Part shown: piece by piece, positions 26,130 to 40,200 of the stretch | Layout of the letters: each line of letters starts with the position of its first letter | How positions within the stretch are numbered: the stretch's first letter is position 1 | Origin: Drosophila persimilis | Lineage: Eukaryota > Arthropoda > Insecta > Diptera > Drosophilidae | Direction of reading: 5' to 3' | Assembly (NCBI RefSeq): GCF_003286085.1 | Contig: NW_020825294.1 | Span: 6,696,001-6,760,000 of the forward strand | DNA: 64,000 nucleotides | Program-made: the position numbers and the translations under genes | Notes under the pieces: generated by a model | Told to the model about the DNA's origin: nothing | Seen by the model: only the letters and a program-made list of their open reading frames with translations | Database searches by the model: none

Positions 26130-26180
<51 letters not shown>
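26130..26180. repeat. CT microsatellite, about 25 repeats
   Basis: An uninterrupted CT/GA dinucleotide tract of about 50 bp. It is the longest perfect dinucleotide run in the window. A poly-G run lies 70 bp upstream (about 26047-26059). Such tracts can bind GAGA factor, but nothing else here argues for a promoter. Confidence 0.95.
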
Positions 26181-26186
<6 letters not shown>

Positions 26187-26791
26187 TGCTGTTGAGGAGC
26201 TCCCATTTCTGTTTCATTTTTATTGCATTTCATTCGCTTTTCGCCACTCAGTAGCAGGAGTCGAAGAAGCAGGAACAACGATAAATACGAAATACATTTT
26301 TAGTTTTCTAATCGACGCGCGTTCATCGCATAAAAATAATGCAATAAACGATAATCCAAACGAAGCCAGCTGCATTTTTGGCTCGACTTTTGTTCGTTCA
26401 GTTGATAATGGCTTGTTTATGGTCGTTGGGTAAAAGGAAATGGCGATTCGAGAAAGTACGAATATACGAAACTTTGTCAAGGATATGCCTGGGAAATTTC
26501 CGTTTCCAATAGGAAAATGGGTCTTTCAATTAATAAATTTAAATAAATACCAATATTGAACAGAAATTCCTGGCTGATCCCTCAAGTGCGGTGTCAATTT
26601 TCAGCCAGATTTAAACGCCACTTGGCTTTTTTTTTATTGGTAAATCCGCCTTAGAAGAAGCCATCAACAATTCGCGGAACGAATATTGAGTTTCATTTCA
26701 ACTTTAAGCTCAGGTTCTATTTGCCAGCTCTCTCTTGCTTACTGTCTCTGTGGCATTTGAAATTCATGGCGCATTTAATGAACTTTGGCGA

Positions 26792-26823
26792 CAGGCAGCC
26801 AGCCAGCCAGCCAGCCAGCCAGC
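26792..26823. repeat. AGCC tetranucleotide repeat
   Basis: About six to seven perfect AGCC units within a short open frame that is otherwise unremarkable. Confidence 0.9.
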
Positions 26824-28404
26824 AGGAACAGGTGAACACAACTCTGGGAAACAGCAAAACAGCTGAGAGCCATTGCGGGGGAGCTTCTGGGAATGATAAA
26901 CGGCCCGACTGATAGAGCTTAGAGCACCTGAATGTGCTGAGCAGGGATGGGATCCTACCCCTACCCCTACCCCTCCCCCTCCCTAGGACCAGCGAATTTT
27001 TGCTGTTGTAGACGCCACGCGAAATTTAACAACACAATAAAACACATCAAATAAATTTTCGCTGAAATTTTGCTTATCAGCGAGGCGTGGCAGGAGGAGG
27101 CTTTCGTACGACGCGAGAGAGATTTAATGGCAACCTGATAAGCAGACGCCCAGGACTCACTCGCTTTAAACTCGCTCGGGCTCATGGTAATAAACTCAGC
27201 GAGCCATGAAGCTGTTTTGAAAATCTAAATAGACTCGCCAAAGCAACTTGAATTTATTCTCCACTCCCACGAAAAAAAAAAAACAAGGAAAAAGGAAATA
27301 ATATAAAGTTTAACCAAAAAAAAAAAAAGGAAGAAGAAAACCCGAGAGTGGCTCGACAATGGAATACCCGTTAATTAGGGGAGGTATTTCCCTTCGAAAA
27401 AGAGGAATAACTGGGCGTGGCCTAGTCGATGCGAATCGGAACAAACTTGGTTGGGAAAATTGGATGTAACTGTACCTACGTGGCCACGAATAGAATACAC
27501 CCCTGGGCTCAACAAGTTCCGGGTATCAAAACGGGGCGGGCGGAGAAAACAAAGGCTAGAAATAATACCGCGGCATGCATAATTTCGAATGGTTTTTCGG
27601 TGGCGAGGTGGCCACATTATGCAACATTCCTTTCAGCACACACAGACCCCGGAGCCCAGAGCCAGACCCCCGCCGCCCCCCGTCTAACCCCTTACCGCAT
27701 GCTCATTATGATAATAAAAATGCTGAGCGGCATGGCATATCTCCAGCCCCGTCGGGGGACGGTGGGAGGGCGGCGTGGGAAATTTCCATGGCCGTCCACG
27801 GCCAAAGCCCACAACAACAATTAAAATGTTATTAAGCGGCCAGCAAAAAAAAATAGTAGAAATTATGCAATGCGAGCAACAAGGATGGTTAAATAAGTAG
27901 AGATGGCCGAAACGGAATGGAAACCAGACGAGCACCGCAAAATGGATACAATGAAAGGTGGACAACAAAAAAGGATACCAACAACCCGAACCAAATGAGA
28001 AGCAAATAAATGACAATGCGGTAAAAAATGCTAGTGAATTGTGGTAAAGGCTCCAACTACACAAAAGGCCAGTACTAATGAATGTGTGGGCGGGACGGAT
28101 AGATGAACACTGGTGCATACTGTATACATATACGGAAATGTACTCCCTGCTAATGTGTGTCAGCCCGGCTACAGGAGATAATCGATATGATGAAACCCGT
28201 GCAGCAGGTGAGAAAAGTAATTACTCAGCGAGTGGGCTGAAAATGCAAATTAATAATTTAGAAGGCAGCTTTAAAAATACAAGCTTGTTTAGCACAATAT
28301 TGAACGGGAAAACCAGCTTACAGGGGGAGACTAGCCTTGAAATTTGATAAGTTTAAACTGGATTAAACCACCATTTGTCAGGGTAATCGACTGGCTTTAG
28401 CTGT

Positions 28405-29665
28405 AAGTCTCTAACAGGGCTTGAAATTGTATAATTTAAATATCTCTAAGCTCTAAACAGCTTTAAATATTTTAAAACACCAGATTTCAAAGAAAAAGTC
28501 CTTCAAAAAATACCTACTCTATGTAAATCTATCAATTATAACCATAATTTCTTATAGCTATTGTGTTTAATTAGTTATCTATCAAAATACTTAATTTTTT
28601 AATGTTTTTATCTTTCCTTAACGAAAGAAAATCAGGGTTTACTCTTTTGTTCTGAACAAACAGGTCTTAAAATTGTATAATTAAAAGTTCTTTGAGATTT
28701 GAACAGCCTAAACTATGATTTCAAGGTAAAATTGCTTCAAAAAAGGCCTTCTTTATTTCAATCTACCAATTATAACTATAATTTATTATAGTCCTTGTAT
28801 TTACTTAATTATCTATCAAAATTCTTTGATTTTCATTGTTTCTATCTTCCTATAACGAAAGGAATGAATTATCTGTCCAAATACTTGGATTTTCATCGTT
28901 TCTATCTTCCCTTAACGAAAATAAATCGTGTTTTACTCATTCTTTCTGAACAAAATGGGCTTAAAATTGTATAATCTAAATGTCTTTAAGATCTAAAGAG
29001 CCTAAAACATTATAAAAGACATAATTTCAAAGAAACTGTGGTAAAAAAAAGCTCTAATCTATATAAATCTATAAATTATAATTACAATTTATTATAACTC
29101 TTGTACTTAATTAATTATCTATGAAAATAGTTGATTTTTTAATGTTTATATGTTTTAATGTTTTACTGTTAATTGAAATCTCTTTTTGAACTGAAGAGCT
29201 TAAACTATTATAAAATACACGATTTCAAAGAAACTGTGCTTCAAAAAGGACTATATTTATATAAATCTATCAATTATAGCCATACTTTTTTTCTATATAT
29301 TCTATTATATATTATAACACTTGTATCTAATTAATATCCTACTTTATTTAATTTTTTATAATTATTAAATTGTATTTTTATTGTTTCTATATTCCAATAA
29401 GGAAAAGAAATCATGTTTTACTCTTTCTTTCTAAACAACGTGGGCTTGAAATTTACAAATTTAAATCTCTTTAAGCTCTGAAGAACTTAAACTTTTATAA
29501 TATACACGATTTCAAACAAATTGTGCTTCAAAGGCTCTATATAAATCTATCAATTATAACCATAATTAATCATAACTCTTGTATGTACTTAATTATGCAT
29601 CAAAATACTTGGATTTTCATCGTTTCTATCTTTCCATAACGAAAAGAAATCATGTTTTACTCTTT
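28405..29665. repeat. AT-rich tandem array with five units of about 220-290 bp
   Basis: Units begin near 28417, 28663, 28957, about 29174 (start eroded) and 29442 with GG(G/T)CTTRAAATTGTATAAT. They continue through GATTTCAAAGAAA, ATAAATCTATCAATTATAAC, TAATTATCTATCAAAATA, TTTCTATCTTCC and AACGAAA. Unit 2 carries an extra internal duplication of about 60 bp (near 28840-28920). The divergence between units shows an old local satellite-like expansion without coding potential. Confidence 0.85.
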
Positions 29666-30837
29666 CAATTAACTCAAACTCCGAATTTCCATTAAAATCG
29701 TAACAAAATGAATCCACCCACAAAACACCTGAAGTGAACTGTAATTCATTTGGCAGAAAATCGAAATCCCTTTTACCTGACATTATTGTATTATATTTTA
29801 ATGAGACTCAATTATAGCAGTACGAGCACGAGTACGAGTATCTTGTCGTGCGTCCGGCCTGCCACAGGGCCGAAATGAAACTACAGCAAATTATCGATCT
29901 TTTGCTTAATTTGTGGCGTAAGCGACAATCAATTAGAGGCGGGGGGGAGGGGGGACAGCGGTGGCCGCAGTGGCAGCGGCAACAAAATTGAAACAAAGTT
30001 TTGTGTTTGCCGCAAAATGTATCTAGATTTTTTCCGTTTGTTTGTTTTTCTGCTCTTGAAATGTTAATTACGAACAAAAGAAGTAGCCGGAAAGAACTTC
30101 ACAAATGTTAATTATTTAGCATGCCAAAAAGGGGACCAAAAAGATACACTCGCTGGAGGGGACGAAAAATAATGCACTCCTTCTTGTGTATGGTGCAAAT
30201 ATTTACACAAATGCAGCAAAAGTTCACTTTGGGGGAAGATAACTTATGACTCTACATTTTAATTAATCAAAAGAAACAAACAAAGCCAGTGGGGGTCCTG
30301 TGAAGATGGGTAAAGGTGTCCTCTGAGCAGTCCTTGGACTAATGGATTGCTGATTTTAATTGAAGCTCTTTTAAGCAAGGCAAACAAACACAAAATTCAG
30401 TTGGAACTTTCTGCTGATTGTAAGGCAACATATGAGTGCCCTAACCAAATCCTTAATAGTATTAACGATATCCTGATATTAACCCTGACCGATACCGATA
30501 CGCTAGTGCGATTATGCTGCGATAAGTCTGAAGCGATGTGCATTCTGCGATCGACAAGAGAAAGGAACAGATATATGATATAGTTTTCTAGGTATACACT
30601 GCTCGTCATTAGGTCACTGCGATACCCAAGACACCCATTCTCGCATTAAAAAAGTTGATATGCAAACACCTTAGTTATTTAATGATTCTTCAAGTATATT
30701 ATTCGAAAAAATTTGTTGCGTCTAACCTATGACGCGCAGTGTTTGAGATGTTTCCTTCAATTATATTCCACACAGAAAGAAGTCTGGATAGAAAAAGTCT
30801 TTGCTGTAGCTCTAATAGTCTCTGAGTACTAGGCGGG

Positions 30838-31098
30838 CAGACAGACGTGGCTCTATCGACTCGGCTATTGAAGTTGATCAAGTATATATATACTTTATGG
30901 GGTCGGAAATACTTCCTACTAGATGTTACTTTCACCACAAATCAGCACAGTTTCCATATTGACGGACGGACAGACAGACGTGGCTCTATCGACTCGGCTA
31001 TTGATGCTGATCAAGAATATATATACGTTATGGGGTCGGAAACACTTCCTACTGGATGTTACTTTCACCACAAATCACCACAGTTTCGATATTGATAC
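30838..31098. repeat. Two tandem 133-bp copies of a mini-me/DINE-like core
   Basis: CAGACAGACGTGGCTC begins at 30838 and again at 30971. Both copies run through CTCGGCTATTGA, GATCAAG-ATATATATAC, TTATGGGGTCGGAAA and ACTTTCACCACAAATCA. They are about 90% alike by eye. The words match the Drosophila interspersed repeat core of the mini-me/DINE type (from memory of the family). Confidence 0.75.
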
Positions 31099-31579
31099 CT
31101 CAGTGAGCAAAAGAGCTCTTTAATCCAATCAGGACTTTCATTGAATACACTCTGGGGCCTTAGCTCGTCATTTCCTTTGATTTTGATAGGAGAAATTGTT
31201 TCCACAGATTTTCCCATTCAACGTTTATGGATGACTGGCAAAATGTCAAACGGCTCAGGTTTTTTTCTTTGTTGGTTGTGTTAACTAGCTGAAAAATCTT
31301 TTAAACTAAACGAAGCTTGCAAAATACCTTCTTCTTTGGCTGAGTTTCATTAACTTCAGGCACCGCCAGGCAAAAGCTACAGTCACTGCAGAGGAAATAA
31401 ATTACATACAGCGTGTACAAAAATCTGGCAGAAATAGTTTATGCATAGTTGGAAAAAAAAAATGGCAACAAAAAAAAAAGAAAAGAAAAAAACAGGAGAA
31501 GAAGAAATAATGTTGCCCACTTAATGAACTACTTTAAATAATTTTCCAACTGAAAATTATTTTCATTTACTAAAACTTT

Positions 31580-31640
31580 GCCGTCATCGTCGTCGTCGTC
31601 GTCCTCGTTGTCGTTGTTGTCGTCGTCCTCATCGTTGTCC
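31580..31640. repeat. GTC/GTT trinucleotide repeat
   Basis: Imperfect run of GTC, GTT and CTC triplets giving poly-Ser/Leu/Val frames. No sign that it is translated. Confidence 0.85.
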
Positions 31641-32636
31641 TTGTCGTTGCTAGACGCTGGAGGTTCTACCAAAAAAGAAACTCCCGCCCATTCCCGCCAT
31701 ACCTCGCCCTTCTACTGTCAAGAACGCCTTAACTCTCATTCAATGGCAACTTTAGCATCGTTAACAATTTGGCAAGATTTAAAAATGGCAGCAATTGAGA
31801 GGGAAGAGGTAAAGACAGAGAAGGAATTGAAAGAAGCAGAGGGAGAAGGCGAAGGCGAAGAAGTACGAGTGTGAGATGGGAATGGAGCTGGAGCTGGGGA
31901 AAAAGTGAGACTCCAAATAAAAATATCACTTTACTGTGTCGCTCGACAACACTGAAATCGCTGCCAAGGACGGGGTAATTTATCAAGACAAAAACCGAAG
32001 CAACCCTGAAAGACAGAACGAGACAGAGACAGATGGCTAGCGGGTGCGAGAGCGGCAGTGGCAGCGGAAGTGGGACTGGGACGGATATAGGAAGGCCAAG
32101 GAGTGGAGATGGCAGCAGCAGATAAAGCACACCACTGCAAAAGCCAAGAATGAGCACGGGAGAAAGCGGACAGAGGGAGGGCTTTAAGTCTTTGGTTACT
32201 TTCTTAATTTCATTTACGCAATAGCAGCGACGCCAGCTGAGGCCGAGGCCGAGGCAGCAACTGAGGCAACTTTACAGCTTCCTTTGGACTGTTTTGTTTT
32301 TCAATTTGGCTCAAGCGATGGAAACTTTACCAAATACATCTCAAAAGGCAGCCAGAGACGGAAGAAACAGAACAGCAGGACACTGGCAAAAATCGAGAAT
32401 ATATTTATTTCAATTAATAAAGAGAAGAGAGTCGTTGTAGTAGGATTTTCTGAAGCCCACGAAACAGTTCCAGGATTGCCCACAAAGGATTGGTTAGCTT
32501 TCTGCATTTTCTTTGACTTGAGCTCTCGATTATAATCGTATTAAAATTTTGTTTATTTTAACCAATAGAACTGTAGGATTAAGTAGTATTAAGCTGGCAG
32601 AAGTGGATGCTTCTGTGTGAGCCCACGACCCAATAG

Positions 32637-32822
32637 ATCAGATGGCCTATTAAAGATGGAACCTTCGGCTGCACTCAGATTGGAGCCAGTGATACCTTTA
32701 AGATCCTGGACAATGTAAAAAAAGTCCTGATGGATGATTTTAGGCACTACATCTACGACAGAATGGGATCGTCGAAGGGGTCTTGCGTGGCGACCGATCA
32801 ACCGAAAGAGGTATATTTATAA
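32637..32822 (+). other. Coding-like fragment, 61 codons, unassigned
   Basis: The frame between two stops reads in part FGCTQIGASDTFKILDNVKK and DDFRHYIYDRMGSSKG. Codons end mainly in C or G (CTG, GAC, CAC, TAC, ATC, TAC), as in genuine Drosophila exons and unlike the surrounding DNA. There is no starting ATG, so this may be an internal exon or a pseudogene piece. The opposite strand is also open over the same stretch (32589-32801, IIHQDFFYIVQDLKGITGSN), so the coding strand is uncertain. I do not recognise the family. Confidence 0.35.
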
Positions 32823-35800
32823 GAGGAAATATTTACCAAGCAAAATTAATGTTGGAAATACTTTCAAATGTGTTCTTAAACGTTTTATTGGACTGCCTAT
32901 CGAGTGTCTTCAAACTATGGCATGTCATCGTATTTACGGTAACCTTTTCTCTCGGTTACCAGATAAAACTTGACGAGATACATATGTATATATATGTGCA
33001 TCTATAGATACATAGATCAAAGACTAAGGCACTTGCCTGGTGCCGATCGGGGTGTTCAATTATTTCTGGAAATTTTTTCAACTGCCACAAAAAAAAAGAG
33101 TATTATTTTAGTGCTCGTTGAAGACCGACCCTAGACCTGTCTTACTCGATAAATTTGTGTTTCCTGAGACTGTTTTTTAATATTCCAAGGATGACAGTAT
33201 TAAAAGTTCAACATTTAACATTCAAAAATTCAAACTTTAAATACCAACATCTAAAAAATCTCCATTGAGTGGCATATTCCATCCAGAATGGGCCCCTTTT
33301 TTTGTTGATTCTGGTACTTTTTTCTGGTTACAGGTATTTTCTCTCAGTGTACTACCAGTAGCAACAAAGACAGCAACACCAACAACAAGAAAAGACGTGC
33401 AAAGTTTCTATTAAAACGGATTTAATTATGTAATGGAATCATGATAAATTTCGCGCAACGTGAAAAGTGTTTGGGCAACTCTCTCCCTCTCTCTCTCTCT
33501 TTGTCTCCCTTTCTCTGTCTCTCTTTATCCAACGCGGCTGTCCCTCTGGCTCTCTTCAAGTCGAGTGTGCCTTACAAAGGCCAAGAAAAAGGACGCCAAG
33601 ACAAAACTTGTACAAGTGGAGCCGGCCAAAGCAGAACCGAACCGAACCGAAGAGAGCAGAACAGAAGAGAATGGATGGAATAGACACATAGACAGGGTAG
33701 ATAGGAAGACAGATAGGTGGGATAAGAGGCCCTGGCTATAAGGAGGTTTGGGGGGTCTTTCATTTTAAAGAAATCCCCTTCTGTTTGGTGGAGTTTGAGG
33801 CTCATGATTTATATGAGAGTAGTTTAATTAACGGTGCTCATAACGAGTACTAGTTGAAAGTTTGCTCGCGATATTCCATTGTTGCTTTCGCGGTGCGTGG
33901 GTGTGGGGGGGGGCCTTTGGGGGCTGCTTTCAAGTATTCTCCTCAGCAGATTCTAGCCAATTAGCTTAAAAAGTTGAACAACTTTTGACTGGACTTTGTT
34001 TTTCCATCGACTCTTTCTGCGGGTGAGTGCCGTGAGCTGGTTCGCTCCTTAACTAGTTCCGGAAACCTTCAAAAGATAGTTTTGATAGCTGCGCGGGGAA
34101 TTCCCCCTGCTACCAAATTCGATTTCCATTTTTAAAACGTTTTTTCTTTTCAATTAAAATCCCATTAGATAAGCATATGGAGCCCCTCCACCCCCCCGCA
34201 CCCCTTTGGGCGGCGCACCTCCATTAAAAACTCTTCTAGTGGCAACTTTCTCTGGGCCCCATCTTCTGCTTTCTTTATCCCTGCCTGACAACTCACTTAA
34301 ATCGCAATAAATAACGCAAAAAGAAGAGCCAGAAAAGGTACAGAGCACCGCCACACCTGACAACACCTAAGCGGTGCCCGGGGGCGGGGCGGGGCAGGGC
34401 GGGGGGCAGCGGCAAAGCCAAGATCCCGCATCACTGATAGGGCCCTGGAACGCCCACTCGGCCGAGTAAATCCCCTTTCGGAAATCCCCGCAACGAGCAT
34501 TAAAATAAAATTAATTCTTTTTTCTCTTACTCGGGCAGGAAAATGGTTGGAAAAATGACAAAACGATTGACTATTAAAAAGGATAAGGCATAATATTTTT
34601 CGCATTTTGCGGTTGCGCTAAAGAGAGGAGGGGAGGGGAGGGGTGCCTGAGTGGAGCACCTCACGTAACTCGAAGGAAAAATAGTTTACAGTCGAAGGCT
34701 TATCTCTCTGAGCCAATAATGTTTTTTCCTTTTACAAAAATGACAAAAGCGCTCAATAGAAAAGTCGGAAAACCTACAGAGTGTCGGCCAAGTAGCAGCA
34801 GATGAGGGACAAGAAAACTGTCAACTTCAAGCCAACAAAAAGTGGGTAAAAAAGAGGAAGTTTTTGTATATCTGGAGGGCAGAAGATACCACCAGAAGAT
34901 ATTAGATATTGTTCCCATTGGAGATCTGTGTGGACTACACTTCTGTTTATAGTCTGGTCTTTGACTATTGCCCCCATCTTTAGTGCAATTAAGCATCGAG
35001 CATCGAGTTTTAAAGCTGTCTGTCCGCCATAGGGGAGTAGAAGGAGCTGCGTTGAAGAGGCCATGAATAATTTCCCACAGTAGATGGTCAAAAAGCGACT
35101 GGGGGAGCCTCTCAGACAAATACAAAGCCACCGCAAAGAGGGATAGAGGGGTGGAGGGATAGAGGGGGCGTGTGTGGAACGACTTCAAAAAAAGTTTCTT
35201 TCTCTCTCACTGAATGCGTTGCGGTTTTGTTGGCTTTTGGGGTTTTCCCGTTTTCGGACAATACTCTCTCCCTTGCCTCGCATGAGATTAGGGCTCGCTT
35301 AGTGGGCAATTATCGCCTGCAGGGCCCATAATTATTATCATCCACAGAGAACGAGAACGAGAAGCCAGGACCAAGTTGCATTTCCTCATTTCATATTCCA
35401 AAGACGACTCCACTGTCCCTCTCCCTGGGGGGTGCCGTTATCTGGGGCCCCACACACATGAGCGGCATGAGAAAACCGAGAGAGAGAGAGAGAATCAAGA
35501 GGAGATGGGGTGCATATGAATGAATGTAGAACCGAGTGCCGAGGCGTTTGATACCCTCTCCTATGGCAGGACATAACTATTTCCAAGATATCGGAGCACT
35601 GCTCTCCAGACAACTGTCTGTACTCCTTGTAAGGGTAGAAAAAACATAAATAAAACAGGGTTATCTCCCAACAGGGGTCCCGGTCGAGCCTCCTCAAACA
35701 ATGGACTCTCCAGTCCCAAAACTCTGATGAGCGACTGCCACTAAAAATAATAATAAACGTAAATTTCTCTAATTTACACTCACATGCACGCAGGCAGAGC

Positions 35801-36849
35801 CAGAGACAGACCCTCACGCACACACTAACAAATAGAGAGAGAGAGAGACAGATGGAGACGCAAGTCAGACAAGCAGATGACATGCACAGACAGGCACACT
35901 GACACAATGCCCCAAAGATTAGGAACAACAAGGAATGTTTCCTACAACGAAACTTGTATACACTCGTATATTCTATCCGACAAGTAAAGCTAAACCCTCA
36001 TAAAAACACGATCGAAAGATCATTTTGCTCGATAAGTGGTGGCAATGTGGCCACACTGGATCGCTGCCAAAGATTTCCGAACTGGTTGGATCCTACGCCT
36101 TGTCTAGAGACAATAATTCGCAGCTCAATTTGGTTTACTGGTGGGCGTGTTCTAGTGCCGTCCAAAATGAATAAAAAGGTAATAAAGCAAGGCGTGAGCC
36201 GCTCATTCGAAAGTGATGATTGCTATTGTCAGGCGCTCATATTCAAACATGAGTCATTATCTTGGAGATCCCTAATCCAGTATCGAAACTGTGTAAGTCT
36301 CCTCCCAAAGCCATTATACTCTTTACTTAGCAAACTCTTCTATACGGCATCTCTAGCCCCCCAACCCGACGCCCCCACCCATCAAATAAACAACAAAGTC
36401 ACTGAAATTTAATTTCCAAGAATCAGCAACAACAAAGAACAAAAACTAGAGAAGAGAGCGGGAGGACGAAGATGAAGATGAAGAGCACTTGGCAACATGT
36501 TCGTTCATGTTGCTGTTGTTGGCTACATGACAGCGACAGTGCTCTCTCATCACACACCCACACACCCACGCTGCAGTAGCCAAAAAGTTGCCTTATCACT
36601 TGGGCGCATTTACATAAAAAAACCACAAATAAAAGTTGCCAACTAACGCAGCAACAACCGACAGAAAAAGCAAGAGAGAGACGGCAAGAGAGGAAAGCAG
36701 GGAGAGCAGGAGACGAAGACGGAGAGCAGGAGAAGAGGATATAGAGGCAAGCAGTAACCAGAAGAAGAATCGTAATCAAAAGAAGATCCACAGAAAATAG
36801 GAGCCAAATCACAACTGCATGCGACTACACTTGGGGAAAATCCCAGCCC

Positions 36850-37200
36850 GAACAGACATGATCGGACATGTGGCGACCAGCCGCCATTTGCACATCTTCG
36901 TAGACATTCTGCAGCTTCCCAGCTCTGCAATTCCCAATTGGTTCAAGCTCGAATTAAGTCTAGTCCATGGTGGCTACGGAAAACATTCACAGCTCGAGAT
37001 GGCAAAATTATGACTAAATTTTTTGTAGTGCCTGGGAACTTCGGTGACCGGGTCATAGAGAATAAATAAGACGAGAAACCACGCGGACCCCCGACATGAT
37101 GAAATAGGTTACGACGGGACGCCATTTTGTAGAAGCTGCTCCGCCAGTTCTGCGCCGTGTAATTCCCAATTGGTTCAAGCGCCACAGAAGCCTAGAGTCG
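36850..37200. repeat. Copies 2 and 3 of the dispersed module, in tandem
   Basis: Copy 2 (about 36850-37075) matches 25415-25700 in block order. Copy 3 (about 37088-37200) is shorter and more diverged: CGACATGATG, then ACGCCATTTTGT, then TAATTCCCAATTGGTTCAAG. The GTTCAAGC blocks of the two copies are about 240 bp apart. Confidence 0.65.
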
Positions 37201-40200
37201 ATCTGTTTCGATAAGAAGATTTTTTATTGGACTGCATTAAACATGGATCTCTACCAGGAATCTTTGTGCATCATTTGAAACATGTAAGGTCCTTAAATTT
37301 TCGTCAAGTGTATTCCAGCTTGTCAGTAGAGTGACTTTCCTCGGTTTTGTTTGAGAAGAGTGCCATGGAAAGGGGCTTGGGAGCTGCGGGGCTGAGGGCT
37401 GGAGGCGCACAGCTTAAGCATTAAAAACTTTTCACATTAAAGCACATTACAACAACAAATCATAGAGCAAACAAAACAAGCACACACACACACACACGCT
37501 CTCCCGGCAAAACCCACTCACACACACACACACACACATGCAACACATTTAGATAATATGCTACAACGGCTGTGGCACAAATGACAATGAGCAGGGGGCA
37601 GAGTCTGCGAGAAAGTGGGGTGTCGAGAGGGGGGGAGGGGCCAAAACTCATGCGAGTTGTAAAAAGCTTTGGCAACAATGTCGCCTGAATGTCGCGCATT
37701 GTTTCCAGGCCGCTGGCTCTGACACTACCCCAAAAAACTGAAAGGGAATCCCCAACACCCGCAGACCATGCCATAACCCCACACCCAACCCAACCCAACC
37801 CACCATCAGGACACACATAACCTCTTCTACTCATTCACTTGCCGAAACTTTTTGTGTACTGTACTTTTTTTTTAAGCACATTTGTGCATTTCCCTCACTT
37901 ATGGGATACTTTTAAGCGCCAAAGCGCATTAGCCAGGCAATGCATGAAATTAAATTACATTTCACGCGGCGAAAAAACTTCATTAGAGCAGCGAAGGGTG
38001 GGACTTCAGGACATTCAGGGCTTTAAAATTACCAAATATTGAATAAACCTCTCTATAAGTATCACCTTTGCCTTTGGGGATTGGTCTAAAAAGCGGCTTG
38101 AAACCTTAGTCGGAGCTTAATCCTTCAAAGCTTCGATGCTTTCCCCGAAAAGGTATACCTATATATAGGGCCCTTTGCCAGCAATCAAATAATTCCCCGA
38201 ATCGCAGATTAACACTGCGAAATCAAACCCCCAATCCAGTTAGAATCCTTACAAAACGAGTTGAGGCAGCACTTCAGAGAACCAAAGAACCAGAGAACTC
38301 TCCTTGAAGCCAAACCGAATTAAGGCCCTCGAAAAACATTTGGAAATAGCCAAGTGCCTGGGAATTGTTTCGTTTGAAGCCAACAATGCGCCCAGTCAGA
38401 CCCGAAAGCGAAGCACTTCTCTGCGAAATGACCTGCACTCAAAAATCAACGCGTTGTCGCTGACAACCCTGGACATTGTCGCGACCCGCGACCCTCGATC
38501 CGCGACCAGGGACGCGGACAGAGCTCGGCGAAAACTTGTTATGTCGTTAAGTGTGAAACTTATTTCGCACATGACGCCGGCCGAGACGGCTATGGAGAGG
38601 ATAGGGGGCAGCTGCCGAAAATTGCAAAAGAAATCAGCAACAAAAGTTTCCTTCCGCTTGATGGCACCACCTCTCCCGCTCCTGCTTTTTATACCCTCGC
38701 AGGGGAGGATGGAATGCTTGGAATTCCTATAAGAGCATGAAGATTAATATTAATATCAATAAATCACCTTGAATATAGTTTATTATGTGTCAAACTATGC
38801 TCTTGGTCAGATCTGGGAGATTTTGGTGATAAAATTAATAAATTTTCAAGGGATTTTATCCTTTCAGTAATCAAACATCAGAGTATATATTCTATTTATT
38901 GTGGCTCTATCCACCTTTATCCAAGAAACGTATAGGGTATCTAAAGCCTCGACTTATCTTCATTATTTTTCTTGGCTCACTCCCCTGCGTCACTTATTTT
39001 TTGTTTCTTAAAAATCAAAATAGCTAAAAAGTAGCGACAAGTGTTAAGGAGAGGGAGAGAGCAACAAGGGGAACGAGAGGCGGACTGAAAGTGTGACGAG
39101 AGTGGAAAAGTTTCGACCAGGCGGAAAGTAAGCGGAAAGCGTCAACGACGCCACCGAAACAAGGCGAAAGAAGGTGGCACTGGAGAATAGCGGAAGGACC
39201 GGCCAAAAGGATAAGGAGTAGAGGTCTGCAAAAGCGGATCTGGGGAGCCAGGGCCGGCGGTGGGAGTGAGGGGGAGAAGTGCCACGCGGCCAATCTTAAA
39301 ATAAACTGCAGCTGCGCGTAAAAAGTGACAAGTTTTGAGCGGACGAGGACAGTTCTCCAACTAACAGAAACATGTGTCCGCTGTCCGTCTTTCACTGTCC
39401 GTTGTCCATTGTCCATTGTCCGTTATCCGTTATAGCCGTATACCCCGATTCCCGATCCCCATCCCACACCTCCCTCACTTATTGGCACTCGGACATTTTA
39501 GCACGTGACATATTTTGCAACAGAAATGTGTTTTCCTTCGCTTTCCCAGTTTTCTTTTCTTTTCACCCCGCCTCCCCCCCGCCCACACTTCACGCGCTTG
39601 TTGCGGATTTCGACTTTAACTTAAGGAAGAGATGGTTGCGTAAGCCCTGTCCGGGTACGGGTACGGGATACGGGAGTACGGGAGTACGGGTAAATGTGTT
39701 GATATGATGTGTTGACAGGCCATGTGGTTTCCATTTGGCCAAGATGTGCGAGTGAGGGTTTTCTGAAGGTTCAAGGGGAAATGGGATTGGTGGGCGGGCA
39801 TCGGGGAAAACTGTCAAAGTTTTCAAGGTTTATTTTTCCTTTTAAGTACAGTGTACACACAGTGCCGGAGGACATGAGCCACAAATCTCAACAACAATAC
39901 TTACTCCATGGAGTACTAACCATTAACCAAAGATTACACTTTTTCCCTCCAAGATTTACTTTTTCCCCATATCTTGGGACCATTTCTGCGCTCAAACTAG
40001 CCTCCCGTATTCATAGAAGCCCTACAGGCAAGTTACGACTGGCTGGAAGTATAGAAATAGCTTTCTATAGAAGTTCTTTTTAGGTTATGTTCGCAGAACC
40101 TATCAATATCTTTTATTTTCTATTAGAGTTTGCCATGGAAAAATCTTAACATGCTTCCCCGCTGGGGAAATCCATTACGGGCTGCTGTAAATCTGACGGA

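Noticed and set aside
30347..30583. A 78-residue plus-strand frame with protein-like composition
   Set aside because: It has no ATG start and no splice acceptor that I could place, and it sits next to interspersed repeat DNA.
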